Below are positions 44,680 to 56,545 of a DNA stretch of 64,000 nt, piece by piece. The notes under the pieces were generated by a model that saw only the letters and a list, made by a program, of their open reading frames with translations, was not told the origin of the DNA and made no database searches. The stretch's first letter is position 1. The number at the start of each line of letters is the position of its first letter. The position numbers and the translations under genes are program-made. Source of the stretch: Uloborus plumipes (taxonomy: Eukaryota > Arthropoda > Arachnida > Araneae > Uloboridae); contig JAXGGA010002011.1 of assembly GCA_038373865.1 (NCBI GenBank), positions 62,001 through 126,000 of the forward strand, read 5' to 3'.

Positions 44680-45260
44680 TCTCTACTAATAATAAAGCTG
44701 AAAGTTTGTCTGGATGTCTGTCTATCTGTCTGTAAAGAGCGTTGGGCCTAGACTGCTTGATAGATTTTCATAAAAATTGGCGAAAAATTAGTTTGTAGCA
44801 TGGCGAAGAGGACCTCAAAGCGTTTATTCGAAAACTCGATTGGCAACACTGCACAGTGATTTGAAATACATACTACTAACATATTTGAAATGAAGCTATA
44901 GTTCAATTATTTTTTAGTATCAAGTAATTATTTATATATAAATACTTTCTGAAATATAAAACCATCAAAAATGCTGAGGAAACTAATGGTTAGAGCACCT
45001 ATATATTTAGAGAAACCAGTAGTAACTCTCAATATTCTATGTAAGAGTCTGCTGGAAAAAAGATTGTTAGCTTTTCTTCAATGTATCTATTTCTATAGAG
45101 ATCTAACTATAGAAACTCTTTCTTATGTAACGGATATTGAAATCAATAATTAATGAGATACTTCCATCATAACTATTTTCAGTTTGTTTTAAAACTAGTT
45201 TTTCTTTATTGTTATGCATTTATTTATTCTTTTGCTCGATGATAAATTAGGCGAAAAAAT
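44680..45260 (+). mobile_element. Helitron 5' end fragment (TCTCTACTA type)
   Basis: TCTCTACTAATAATAAAGCT followed by repeated GTCTGT and a subterminal GGGCCTAGACTGCTTGATAG is the 5' terminus type known from arthropod Helitrons. No CTAG hairpin end was found before the element at 45265, so it is truncated or interrupted. A short ORF (44971-45153) shows no domain. Confidence 0.5.
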
Positions 45261-45264
45261 GTAT

Positions 45265-46050
45265 GTATTACTTCCTTTTACGTAGTAAAAGAAGTATTAT
45301 GATCACGAAAAAAATTTCACTCAAATTTCGGTCTAAATTTTGACTTTGCTCACCCCCGAATGAATGTCGCGTAGTTTTTTCGACCTATCAGCACGTGCAT
45401 ATGTACCTAACAACATACAAACAGCCGAAAAATCAATTTCGACCACCCCCGAGTAAATTACGACGAGTTTTCTCGTGACGTCTGTGTGTACGTATATGTG
45501 CGTATGTATGTCGCATAACTCAAAAACTATATGCCGTAGAAGCTTCTGGCTTGGTATGTAGGCTCTGAGGATGGTCTAGTTGTGCACCTCCCCTTGTGGT
45601 TGCATTCGAATGTTCCCAAGGGGGTGTTTTACCCCTTTTTTGGGGTAAATCAGTGTTAATTTCAATGCAGACTCAAGTGATATGAATTGACGCGACCACT
45701 TGGCGATTGGTCGCCGAGCTTTTGGTCACCAAGTGTTTGACGCCAACTTGGCGACATATCGCCAAGTTGGCGACAAATTTGGTGAAAAAATTATTTTTTG
45801 TATTTGGGTTCAACTTGGCGCTATTGGCGATATTTTGCGAAAAAATCACTGAATGATATTAAAATCAGCAATATTTAGAAGATTAACCATTGTAAAATAT
45901 TTTTTGCATTGTTTCGTGGCAAATTAGGGGAGTAAATATTTGAATTGTTACCTTGCTCACTCCAAGCACTTTTTTTTAACACTTAAGGCAACTACAAAGA
46001 AATTTACACGTAAAACGAAGTAGTGTGGTGTCCATACCAGATTTTTTTTA
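45265..46050 (+). mobile_element. Repeat element with ACTTCCTTTTACG hairpin, second copy
   Basis: Inverted partner of 29366-30150. The left end has ACTTCCTTTTACGTAGTAAA and its complement, forming a hairpin at 45271-45297. The right end has ACACGTAAAACGAAGTAGTG then GTCCATACCAGATTTTTT. The interior has CGACATATCGCCAAGTTGGC-type dyads. Non-coding. Confidence 0.75.
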
Positions 46051-46057
46051 TATATCT

Positions 46058-46713
46058 TTATATACAGGGTGTCCACTCCTATCGTGGACCAATAGCTAAT
46101 TTCTTAACCGTTAGAGATAAGCATATAGTTCATTTAGGAAAAAATCTCTAAATTACGAAAGGAATTTTGGGTCTATTCAATGTTTTTCAAAAAATCAAAT
46201 TTTGAAAGAGTTACGAAATTTAGATTTTTATACAGCCCCCCAGTCCTATCAATCATATTTAGTAAAACATTCTTGACACTGTAACGTTTAAAACTAAAAA
46301 AAAATCGCTGTTCTACGACAAAAATTGACCGAGTAATGACGTTTTGAAAAATCAAGATTTTGAAGGATTTCGCATACGGTCCCTCTCGATGACGTCATGA
46401 AATAATGCAAAATCTTGATTTTTCAAAACGTCATAACTCGGTCAATTTTTGTCGTAGAACAGTGATTTTTTTTTAGTTTTAAACGTTACAGTGTCAAGAA
46501 TATTTTACTAAATATGATTGATAGAACTGGGGGGCTGTATAAAAATCTAAATTTCGTAACTCTTTCAAAATTTGATTTTTTGAAAAACATTGAATAGACC
46601 TAAAATTCCTTTCGTAATTTAGAGATTTTTTCCTAAATTAACTATATGCTTATCTCTAACGGTTAAGAAATTAGCTATTGGTCCACGATAGGAGTGGACA
46701 CCCTGTATATAAA
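46058..46713. mobile_element. 656-bp foldback element with ~300-bp inverted arms
   Basis: Left arm 46058-46362 begins TTTATATACAGGGTGTCCAC. The right arm, about 46410-46713, is its reverse complement with few mismatches. Only about 45 bp separate them. Almost the whole element can form one stem. No ORF is credible, because both strands of each arm encode mirrored peptides. Confidence 0.93.
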
Positions 46714-46853
46714 CAAACCCCAAAATATGTGTGTCCGGGGTAAACTCAGAAACTCCCAGACCGATTTCGTTCCAATTTTTACAGCAGGTGCAGGTTTGCT
46801 CAGGGAAGGTTGCTAGACCAAGTCGGAAAAAATTCTATTAATAGTTCTTTTTT

Positions 46854-48744
46854 AGCCTACTTTCCCGTTAAAAATAAAAGAGACGAAAAAAGCATTAAAA
46901 TTGGCTTAATGCATCTAAAAAATGTCGCCAAGTCCAAAAACTATCGCCAAGTTCAAAAAATATCGCCAAGTTCAAAAAATATCGCCAAGTTCAAAAAATA
47001 TCGCCAAGTAAAAAAAAGTCAAAAAGAAACAAAAAAATGAAATAAATATCGAAAAATTAAAAATTTGAAAGTAGGGTATTGAGATGGGGAATTTGTGTGT
47101 CGGTCTGTCGGTCGGTCTGTCGGTCGGTCGGTCTGTCGGTCTGTCTGTCCCCCCCTAATAACTTTTGAATGAACATTCCAATTTGGACAAACTTTTTTTG
47201 TTGGAAAGATCTCGGCGAGTACAGCTCATTCCCATATTTGATTTTTCGATTTGAACAATTTTTGGTTCAACTTTGAGCCGTTCAAACAACCGGTCCCGCG
47301 ATACTAACTTTTGAATGAACAGTCCGATTTGAACAAACTTTTTTTTGTTCAAAAGGTCTTTTCAAGGATACTTCATTCCCGTATCTACATTTTCGATTTG
47401 AACAATTTTTCGTTCAACATTGAACCGTTCAAGCAACCTTTCCCCACCTAATAACTTTTAAGTGAGCCGTCCGAATTGAATAAAGTTTTTTTTGTTCGAA
47501 AGATCTTATCAAGAATACTTTATTCCCGTTTTTAAATTTCCGATTTGAACAATTTTTCGTTCAACATTGAACCGTTCAAACAAGCTCTCACCCCTAATAA
47601 CTTTTGAGTGAACCGTCCGATTTAAACAAACTTTTTTTTGTTCGAAAGATCTCGGCAAGGATACTTTATCCCCGTTTTTAAATTTCCGATTTGAACAATT
47701 TTTCGTTCAACATTGAACCGTTCAAACAAGCTCTCACACCTAATAACTTTTGAATGAACAGTCCGATTTAAACAAACTTTTTTTTGTTCAAAAGATCTCA
47801 GCAAGGATGCTTCATTACCGTATTTAAATTTTCAGTTTGAACATTTTTTTTGTTCAACATTGAACTGTTCAAACAACCTTTCCCCACCTAATAACTTTTA
47901 AGTGAACCGTCCGAATTGAATAAACTTTTTTTTGTTCGAAAGATCTCGGAGAGGCTCATTCCTATATTTCACTTTTCAATTTGAACCATTTTTCGTTCAA
48001 TGATGAACCGTTCAGAAAACATTTTAACATGAGCGCCTACGGAGAAATTTAAATTGAATGTTGATTCTGAACTTCAAGGCGGATTTCCTTCAAACTAACT
48101 TTGTAAGAAAATGGTTTTGATAAATAATGTATTGTAAAGTACTTTTTTGAATAATCTTCTGTGAGGACTCTGATTCCGACTCCGACTCCGCAAACATGGC
48201 GGAAATGCAGGCTCAGAAAAAATGACTGACTGGGCAGATGATTTTTTGATTATTTATTTATTTGTTTTGTTTAATTTATTATTTTTTTTTTATCAGACGA
48301 TTTTTTTTGTTAACAAAAATTTTTCATTCACGAGAGCATTTTTTTCCTTATTTATATTTAACAACTGGCAACGGATTAAAAATGAAATTCAAGACATTTT
48401 ATTAACGAACGAGTTTTTTTTTCTTTCTTTGATAAAATGTGTTTTGAAGTTCTTTGTACTTTTATTTTATTTATTTATTTATTTTTTCTTTTGAAAACGA
48501 TTGTGGAATTTTTCTACGGAAGAACTATAGCAGTTACATTCTTTTAAAGGTGAGACAAAACTTTATTGACTCGTTTATTTACTTTTTACGTGTCTATTTT
48601 ATCTGATGAGAGGGGTATATTTTGCTTTCAGAAATCAGCTTTAAGTGCAAAACGATATGTTTGACATAATTTTTAGTTTTAGATAATCAAGAGAATATTG
48701 ATCAGATGCTACAATGCCTATGTCGATGTACGGGAAAGTAGGCT
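46854..48744 (+). mobile_element. TIR element family, copy A (1891 bp) with internal minisatellites
   Basis: AGCCTACTTTCCCGT at 46854 and its complement at 48730-48744 mark the ends. In order inside: a (ATCGCCAAGTTCAAAAA)n array at about 46920-47010, a CGGTCTGT-type tetranucleotide run at 47100-47148, a 145-bp minisatellite at 47155-48020, then a T-rich part and the block shared with copy C. Copy B at 52074-53244 is inverted and shorter. No transposase frame. The superfamily is unknown. Confidence 0.8.
47155..48020. repeat. ~145-bp minisatellite, about six units, inside copy A
   Basis: Units contain CCTAATAACTTTTGAATGAA, GTCCGATTTGAACAAACTTT, AAAGATCTCGGCAAGGATAC and TTCGTTCAACATTGAACCG. The last motif recurs near 47271, 47409, 47551, 47700, 47847 and 47991. 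Minus-strand ORFs reading repeated KKFVQ/FERF peptides are by-products of the repeat. Confidence 0.9.
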
Positions 48745-48959
48745 CGTTTAGTTCTTGACATAACTTCTTGTTTTTAGTCGAAATCTAAATTTTTGACCCG
48801 AAAATGGCTCTATCAGGAGAAATAATTATCGCATAATCTTGATCTTGGTCTCATTGGAAAGATCACAAAAAATCCTGTGATGGAGCATTTTCTACCCACT
48901 GTTCCGTGAAAGGGATGTCGAAAAATCACGTGGAAACGACTTATACCAGCTTAAAGTTT

Positions 48960-49450
48960 GAAAGTCAAATTTTTATTGCCGTTACTATTTCGTTCAAATG
49001 TGGAAAAATTGACTTTGACATTTCAATATGAAGTGAACTTAGACAAGGCTTAACTCGATCTTTGCAGTTTTCGGGATTACGCTAAAATTTTTTGAAGCGA
49101 AAAACATTACTCTTTCTCCAAATCAAAGAAAAACAATAATGTCTGGGTAGGAACCGTTGTTGTTTGCAAATTAAATAGTATTTTATTACATATTTAAAAC
49201 ATGTATTTAATGCCGCCATCACTATATTTTCGTCGATAATCGTTTCGTTCTGACATTTTCGGTAACATTGCTATTCACAGTTGCTGCTCTCAGTATTTGG
49301 CGTCGTAAAGTTTGGAAACAATCGGGAAATCTACCAAACCTCTCAGTCAATGAAAATTTTCTTATTTGAGGGTTATTGATATACTTTAATCACATCATTG
49401 ACATTGTGAGTTGTGGATTTTAAGGTAAAAAGTTTCTTTGGGGAAGGGTG
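48960..49450. repeat. Dispersed module shared with the Helitron at 55651
   Basis: Blocks TGTTTAAAACATGTATTTAATGC-like, ATGCCGCCATCACTA, TTCTGACATTTTCGGTAAC and TTTGGCGTCGTAAAGTTTGG occur here and twice at 56546-56940. This copy continues uninterrupted through CTTATTTGAGGGT. It therefore shows the arrangement before the insertions at 56939 and 60456. Confidence 0.85.
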
Positions 49451-51910
49451 AATTTTTTTATTTCGGGGTGGAAAGAGATACATAAGCTCCAATGATATTT
49501 TTTTTTATTTCTAGCACGAACGCAGGCTGTTGCGGTACTGCTATTCAGTTATAAATGCAAAACTCCAAGTTATTGGAAGACTCACATTTGAAGAAAAATG
49601 TAAAGAAAACCTTCCAATCAAACCATCAAGAAGGCACTCAACCTAATCATCTCAGATTTCTATAAGACTTTAAGCAACATTACTTTTTGAATTCTACAAA
49701 AAAAGAAAAAAAAATTTAAAGCAATTTATCATTCATGAATCTGTTCTTGAGAAATTAATTTTTGAAACTCTTTAAAAACATTTAAAAAATGAATAAATAA
49801 AGCTAACCAGCAGTGCTTTAAAATATTATAAGTCAAGTTCTATAGGAGCTGCAGAGCTCTATAACAGCTTGTTTCAAAAATAATTACATCCTCTTTTATT
49901 TAATATGCAATTTAAATTATTTCCGAGAAAAAAAAATCACAATTTTTTTTTCATTGAAAAATTCGATTTTTTTTAAAGATAGCTAGCTTCTTTTAAAAAT
50001 TTTGAAAAAACAAAAATGTTTCACGCTTAATCTGGTTATGAATGGTTCAGCGGTTAGAACATAGTCAAAGTATCAGCAGTTACAGAGATGTATAACTGCT
50101 AATTTTAAAGATGATTGCATGGTCTTAAATGGCGTTCGGCCTGGAGAAGTCAATGCATTTACTTTTTGTGGGAGTGGTTTTTGCTGTTTTCTGATGAATT
50201 TTGCATTTTGTTTGCACCCTTTGAGTCCCTGAATCCATTTTTTTTTTTGACATGACGAGCCCGTTACTAGAGAGTTCTAACGTTTATGTGTAATGTTGCT
50301 TCTAAATATTTCGTTAGATTTATAATATATTAATTGTTCAATTTATTTTTCACAAGCCTCAGGCAAGGCCGGATTAAGGATTTGGACTCCCATAGGCATT
50401 TGAAGTGATGGGGCCCTTCACATAGGCATTTCATAGTAACAGTTCTAAATAAATAAAATGTATTATGTATTCAATCATAATTGATTATGTTCAATTAGAA
50501 ATATTGTTGTTGGTGAGAAAGGCTTAATTTGCATACCATTGCATGGGAGCTGAGCTCATGCACTTCTTTTCAATTTCATGAAAAATTTTAACATTCGGGC
50601 AAAATTAATGTTTTTATCGCGTAAAAAAAGGTTGAGGTTTCTAAAGAACTCCATGATTTTTGAGCAGTTTTCTCTTTAAAACCATGAGTTTCCGTAACAA
50701 ATCCTCGGTCTGAAATTATTTTGGTTTTGTTTTGTCTAAAAGAATCTCAAATAGCGGAATTCTGTAAAGCGTCTTTTACTGCTAGCGTGGTGTAAATGCA
50801 GAAAAAACAGCCATACCTTCTGCCCATTTCAACAATATTTGATACTCCCAAATGCACGTTTCTTAGAATTGACATGATTGCAGTGGCGTAAATAGCACCC
50901 CCTGAGCCCTCGAGACCCAAGGGGGTGGAGGTGGGGGTCGCGCACGAAGTTTTTAGGGTGCATGATCCAAAAAATAAAGTGAATTTTAGTGAAAAAATGT
51001 TATTTTTTTGTAAGTAAATATATATTTTCTGCTAAATCAATGTCACTCCTAGGCTTTTTGAATAAAATCACTCAACATGCATAATTAATTCTTCATTAAA
51101 CGAAACTCGATTGGTTCTCTTGTCTACTATGGAATTACATGGGAAAATTGTGCTGCGCTGCCTTAGATTTCAACTCTAATCAATTAGTTGTGTTTCAGAA
51201 TTGTTCAGAAAGATTACTTAATGAGTTTAAACGGGAAACTTTCTTAATTTTTTTCTAGACATGTTAAGGGCAGAAAACAAGCTCATTAGCTTCCCATTAT
51301 TTTCCACGAATGTTTTGGAATATTTTTGACAGTTTATGTGCAGAGCATTCTCTATACAGCTGTATGGAAACAAGAAAAATAACTTCGCTTGAATTCATAG
51401 TGAGTAAAGACAGGATTATATGCACTAAAAACTATCAAAATCTGCTCTAAAATATGTAAGATATGCACTTTTCCCCTAAAATGAGAAACGGTTGGTTACA
51501 TCTGGTAAAAAAAAAAGTGATTTCTCTTTTTCTTAAAGCGATAGAACATCTATTTTCTATCCCCCTTTATTCATAAACAAAAATCCAGCTATTGCCTGAT
51601 CTATATGTTTATGGGTTAAAATTCAAATTCTTATTTTAAAAAAGATGTTATATTTCAACCTCTTTTTGTGAAGAACATATTTAGCTTGAATCTTTTCCAT
51701 TTAGGTAAAAACATATAAAACTGAAGGAAATTTTTAGCAATATACATTTAGTTCTCAAAGTCGCCGTCCTTATGTTATTAAAATAAACAAAAATATGTAA
51801 TTGGATTAATTTAAATACCTTTGCATATAACGCGGGCTCTAAATATAAGCATTGCTGAAACTTATTGGAAATCTTCATCTTCTCTTTCAGCAATACTAGC
51901 AGACAAGGTT
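49451..51910. other. AT-rich spacer with hAT-like end fragments
   Basis: No gene recognised. Near 50365, CAAGGCCGGATTAAGGATTT, and near 50882, CAGTGGCGTAAATAGC, each resemble hAT terminal sequence, but no partner ends or 8-bp duplications were found. Confidence 0.35.
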
Positions 51911-51914
51911 TTTC

Positions 51915-52050
51915 ATGCAATACACCACCAACTCGTTTATTTCATCCATGGACTGCAGTTCCGTGCTTTTTAGTACTCGTCAGCATGGAATAGGAAATAA
52001 ACGAGCTGCAGACAGAAATCTTCTTATAGAGCAAAGAGAGACAAAAACAA
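51915..52050. repeat. Hairpin block flanking copy B, left (right copy at 53372-53505)
   Basis: CTCGTTTATTTC and CATGGAATAGGAAATAAACG form an imperfect stem around TCCATGGACTGCAG...TCAGCATGGA. The same block, ending CTTCTTATAGAGCAAAGAGA (CTCTTATAGAGCAAAGAGA in the other), is present in the same orientation at 53372-53505, so copy B is bracketed by direct repeats. Confidence 0.85.
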
Positions 52051-52073
52051 GAAGTTCTGTCAAGAACTAAACG

Positions 52074-53244
52074 AGCCTACTTTCCCGTACATCGACATCG
52101 GCATTCTAGCATCTGATCATTATTCTCTTGATTATCTAAGACTAAAAATTATGTCAAACATACCTTTAAAAGCAAAATATACCTCTCTCATCAGATGAAA
52201 TAGACACATAAAAAGGAAATAAATGAATAAATAAAGTTTTGTCGCACCTTTTAAAGAATGTAACTGTTACAGTTCTTCCGTAGAAAAATTCCTCAATTGT
52301 TTTCAAAAAAAAATTAAAAGTACAAAGTACATCAAAACACATTTTATCAAAGAAAGAAAAAAAAAAGAAAAAAAAAAGAAAAAAAAACTCGTCCGTTGAT
52401 AAAATGTCTCGAATTTCACTTTTAATCCGTTGCCAGTTGTTCAATATAAATTAAGAATAAAATGCCCTAGTGAATGAAACATTTTTGTTACAAAAAAAAT
52501 CGTCTGCCAAAAATAATAATTATAATAAATTCAATAACACAAATGAATAAATAAACAAAAAATCGTCTGCACAGTCAGTCATTTTTTTCGAACTGTTTAC
52601 TCAAAAGTTATTAGGGGTGACAGCTTGCTTGAGCGGTTCAATGTTGAATGAAAAATTCTTCAAATCGGAAATGTAAATACGGGAATGAAGTATCCTTGAA
52701 AAGTTCTTTCCAACAAAAAAAAGTTTGTTCAAATCGGACTGTTCATTAAAAAGTTAGTATCGCGGGACCGGTTATTTGAACGGCTCAAAGTTGAACCAAA
52801 AATTGTTCAAATCAAAAAATCAAATATGGGAATGAGCTGTACTCGCCGAGATCTTTCCAACAAAAAAAAGTTTGTCCAAATCGGAATGTTCATTCAAAAG
52901 TTATTAGGGGGGGGACAGACAGACCGACCGACCGACCGACCGACCGACGCACAAATTCCCCATCTCAATACCCTACTTTCAAATTTTTAATTTTTCGATA
53001 TTCATTTTACCTCTTTATTTTTTTAACTTGGCGATATTTTTTGGACTTGGCGATATTTTTTTTAACTTGGCGATATTTTTTGGACTTGGCGATATTTTTT
53101 TTAACTTGGCGATATTTTTTGGACTTGGCGATATTTTTTTTTAACTTGGCGATATTTTTTGGACTTGGCGATATTTTTTCGATGCATTAAGCTACTTTAA
53201 ATACTTTTTTCGTCTTTCTTTTATTTTTCACGGGAAAGTAGGCT
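52074..53244 (-). mobile_element. TIR element family, copy B (1171 bp, inverted)
   Basis: Ends AGCCTACTTTCCCGT at 52074 and its complement at 53230-53244. Order is the reverse of copy A: terminal block, T/A-rich part, only two to three minisatellite units, a (CGAC)n run near 52920-52947, then eight or so alternating ACTTGGCGATATTTTTT units to 53180. The length difference from copy A is mostly minisatellite copy number. Confidence 0.8.
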
Positions 53245-53245
53245 A

Positions 53246-53620
53246 AAAACTGGTAGCTAATGTGAAATTAGAACACCAGCGCATGGGAACGGTACAACAC
53301 GAAAATTTTTAAGGCAGAGCTCGGGTATAAAGCAGTGAGTAACCGCCTCTAAGCCAGGGCTAAGGCAGAAACATGCAATACATCGCCAACTCGGCTATTT
53401 CGATCCATGGACAGCTAGTTCGAGCTTATTCTGCTCTCATCAGCATGGAATACGAAAGTAGTCGAGTTAGAGGCAAAAATCCTCTTATAGAGCAAAGAGA
53501 GCCGAAAAAAAACTGGTAGTTAATGTGAAACTAGAATACCAGAGACCACATGGGAACGGTACAACTTGTAAATTTTAAGGCAGAGCTCGTTTATAAAGCA
53601 ATGAGTAACCGCCCCTAAGT
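53246..53620. repeat. Tandem ~265-bp repeat next to copy B
   Basis: AACTGGTAGCTAATGTGAAA, CATGGGAACGGTACAAC, AAGGCAGAGCTCG and AGTAACCGCC recur at 53246-53360 and 53511-53620, with the right hairpin block (53372-53505) in between. Confidence 0.85.
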
Positions 53621-54690
53621 ACATTTTAAAAGTATCAAAATTATATCCGGCACTCTTTGGCCTCGCAGCAGCACAATAAAGAACTCGATTCCAATCCTCT
53701 CAATCTGAAGTGGGGAAAGTTTTTCTGCGTAGATCGGTTTTCTGAACCGTTATTCCTGAATGTTCAAGACCGATATTCTTGAATATATCAAAGGTGGCAA
53801 GTTTTTACGTAAATGCAACGTCGGTCAAAATATAGTTCTATATTGGTTTTGAAAATGTTTCTATGTCGATCGGTTTTTTGTGCTATTCCGTGGGCTCTGT
53901 TTCCGCATCACCCCAGGGGTAAGAGCCTCGATGTGTTTTTTTTAAGGGGGTATCGCCAGGAGCCCTAATCCCCCGTCAAGAAGACACTCTTTTTGTTTTG
54001 AATGTCTGATATTTTTGAACGTGAAAGTTTCGTCTTGCAAGTAAATCTCGAACTGAAAAATGTATGCTTTCGCAAGTCGCTGAGTTTTTTTTTTTTTTTT
54101 TTTTTCCCAGTTTGAAAGTGTTACGACTGCTCAATACATAAATTATTGGTGCTATTTTAAAGGATTGAGTTTTTCTCAGTTAAAGTTAGTGCGGAACAAA
54201 GAATAAGTTTGAAAGTGTCAGCTGTCCTTAGGTTACAAGCTTTAGTATACTTCTTGATACGTCGACGCTGAAATATTTTCTCATTATTTCCTATCAAGTC
54301 AAAATTATGCTTTTTTATGCTCTCATTTTTACGCTTCATTGCGGCTTTTGACATTTGTATTAAATTATTTTAGTAAACTTTTGAAGCAAAAATAGACAAT
54401 TTCAAAAGTTCTGTTTTTAAAGCTGATTACACTCGATTCAAATACAGATTACAAGTTTCTTCCATCCTTATTTGTCACACGACTTTCAAAGTCAAAATCT
54501 CCCTTCAGGTGTTGTCACACTTGAATGTCACACAGTCACTTGATGCTTCACTCTTCGAAATACTGCTGTATGAGAGAGTCTTGTATTAGTTCTCTCAAAA
54601 TAATCGAAAAGTGCGCTACGTTTTATCATGAGCTTTGGCAATAATACAATGTTGTTTGATGTTTCAAAAAGTTTGACTGCATTTTCTTCA
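53621..54690. other. No gene recognised
   Basis: AT-rich with a T-run near 54086. Short ORFs lack domains. Confidence 0.35.
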
Positions 54691-54691
54691 T

Positions 54692-54841
54692 TAAGGGCCA
54701 TACTCCACATCAGCGTAAAACGCGACTGAAACTGAAGGCAGAAACCGAAAATCCGGGTACTTTCCATAGGAACACCATTGAATCCATTTTACGCTTCTGC
54801 CTATTTTTTCTGCTTTACGTCGATGTGGAGCATGGCCCTAA
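54692..54841. mobile_element. 144-bp PIF/Harbinger-like MITE
   Basis: TAA duplications (54692-54694, 54839-54841) flank ends GGGCCATACTCCACATC and, reverse-complemented, GGGCCATGCTCCACATC. A 3-bp TWA target and GG-start TIRs are typical of PIF/Harbinger. A minus-strand ORF overlapping it is incidental. Confidence 0.8.
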
Positions 54842-55067
54842 GTGATACATCAGTAATACGCATTTGACGATTTTCTGTTTTTTTTTTTGTTTTTTTTTTT
54901 TTTCAAGCCTTTGCTTTCTGATTTGTCTTGCAGGTTTTTTAGAGCGTTTTCTTTCTGATTTATCGTGCATTTTTTTTTTCTTTAGAGCCGTTGCTTTCTG
55001 ATTTGTCTTGTTTTTTTCTTTTTTTTTAAATGTACCTACATTAATCATTCATTATTGTTTCTGTATT

Positions 55068-55580
55068 TTAGTATATAGGTTGCTCTTCACTTAAGTACCT
55101 TGTGATACACAACATTGTTTGTTTTATTATCAGGCGCAAAAACAAACAACGCAGATGGTCTTTCGACCCGTGAACATACCACATATGGGAAAAACAATGA
55201 TGTTCTAGATTCAAACCACAAACTTTTAAGGATTGGCCTTGTGATTTGTTGATGGTCATGACAAATGCAAGACGGATCGGAAATTGAAGTCTTTTAAATT
55301 CAAACGGCATATCGGTTGGGATCATCGGGATCCTCGGAATGAGAACTTCCTCACCTTTGAATTTTCCTTTCAGTATCGTCGCGTAAATTACATTGTTCAT
55401 CAATTTTCTAACCTCTAAACGCGTACCGTTGCACAATTTTGGTTGGTTTCACTATGAAACCAACTTTTAGGCGTAAATTGTGCGGTGGTAATCTAGGCAC
55501 ATCCAAGGAATTTAAAAATTCAATTGGATAGTTGGTGGCTTCATCTTCATTTGTGACACAGTCAGTAGATTTGAATGAAT
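55068..55580 (-). pseudogene. Helitron RepHel helicase, C-terminal fragment
   Basis: The minus-strand frame contains CNGTRLEVRKL, a PRIPMIPTDMPFEFKRLQFP stretch and the late Pif1-helicase motif IRLAFVMTINKSQGQSLKVCGL, followed by an eroded CFSH region. Upstream, another frame (FLNSLDVPRLPPHNLRLKVG) belongs to the same domain but is shifted. In an intact element this Pif1-like helicase unwinds DNA during rolling-circle transposition. The Rep nuclease and helicase front are absent, and the end after CFSH is scrambled. It lies just outside the Helitron starting at 55651. Confidence 0.9.
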
Positions 55581-55949
55581 GCATCGTTCCAATGATCTTT
55601 TTTTTATATTTATTTAATAAGGAGGATATTTTTTTAAAGTTTTATATATATCTATATATATAAAGATGACGATGTTCGTTTGTAACCGCTGGCCAGAAGC
55701 CCCCACAGCACCCACAGACCTGAAACTTGGCCCAAAAATTCGAACGTATCCCCGTGTGATGCACCTCGAAAGCCAAATTCTAAATTTCGAATTAGTTATT
55801 TTTAAATTAATTAATTAGTCTCATTTTTGATGTATCCGCCATAACTGAGGGGGGGAAACCTTCCCCCACCCCAAAACATTATATATCGCTGAAAAGGGTT
55901 TTTTTTTCTGAAAAAGAAAAGTTTTAGCACGTTTCTGTCCGTTAATTAG

Positions 55950-56138
55950 GACAGGAGATATTAATTAATCAAATTTAGTTAATTTTCAAGGCTTAACTAT
56001 GTACGCAGTACTGAAACACTAGGTCCATTTTCCTGATCAGCTGTTCTTTTGTCGCCGAAGTTACTTTGTGGTTTAAATTTGCGTATAGATTTAAGCCTTG
56101 AAAATTTATTCAATTTGATTAATTAATATCTCCTGTTA
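55950..56138. repeat. 47-bp inverted repeat near the Helitron 5' end
   Basis: AGGAGATATTAATTAATCAA through CAAGGCTTAA (55953-55998) pairs with TTAAGCCTTG through ATTAATTAATATCTCCT (56092-56135). The spacer is about 95 bp. Confidence 0.85.
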
Positions 56139-56190
56139 CTTACGTAACTTTCTGTCTCTTATATTTATTTGGCGAATTGATTTAAACTTT

Positions 56191-56446
56191 AACATGACTT
56201 TAAGTCATGTTAAAGTTTAAATCAATGGGGTTAAAAAGTTTAAAACACCTGGACTCAAAACTAGAGCCCAGGTGCCTCCATCTAGTGGGGAAACTGGGCG
56301 TCAAAAATACTTGTGGCAATGGTATCCCGCCGATGGTGGTGCCACATGAAAGAGTGGATGCCGCTTTGGGGAATGCACTAGGTCTGCAAATGGCAAGAAG
56401 CTAAACGCAGCCCCATTTGAAACAAACAAACAAACATGACTTTAAG
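56191..56446 (+). mobile_element. SINE-like insertion with inverted copy of its own flank at the 5' junction
   Basis: AACATGACTTTAAG at 56191-56204 and 56433-56446 is a 14-bp target duplication around 228 bp ending in (AAAC)n. The first 22 bases of the insert (56205-56226) are the exact reverse complement of 56176-56197 in the flank, making a 22-bp palindrome with a 7-nt centre. The body has CACCTGGACTC...GAGCCCAGGTG and GGTATCCCGCCGATGGTGG. No clear tRNA boxes, so its source RNA is unknown. Confidence 0.8.
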
Positions 56447-56545
56447 TAGAACTTAAAAGGTTGTGGAGCGCATTTGAACAAAAGGATATAATATTTTTTC
56501 TTCAGAGGGGGTTAAAGTGAATTTAAATTTATTAAGTTGACTTCC

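Noticed and set aside
47155..47804. Minus-strand ORFs with repeated KKFVQ/FERF peptides
   Set aside because: They simply read through the 145-bp minisatellite units.
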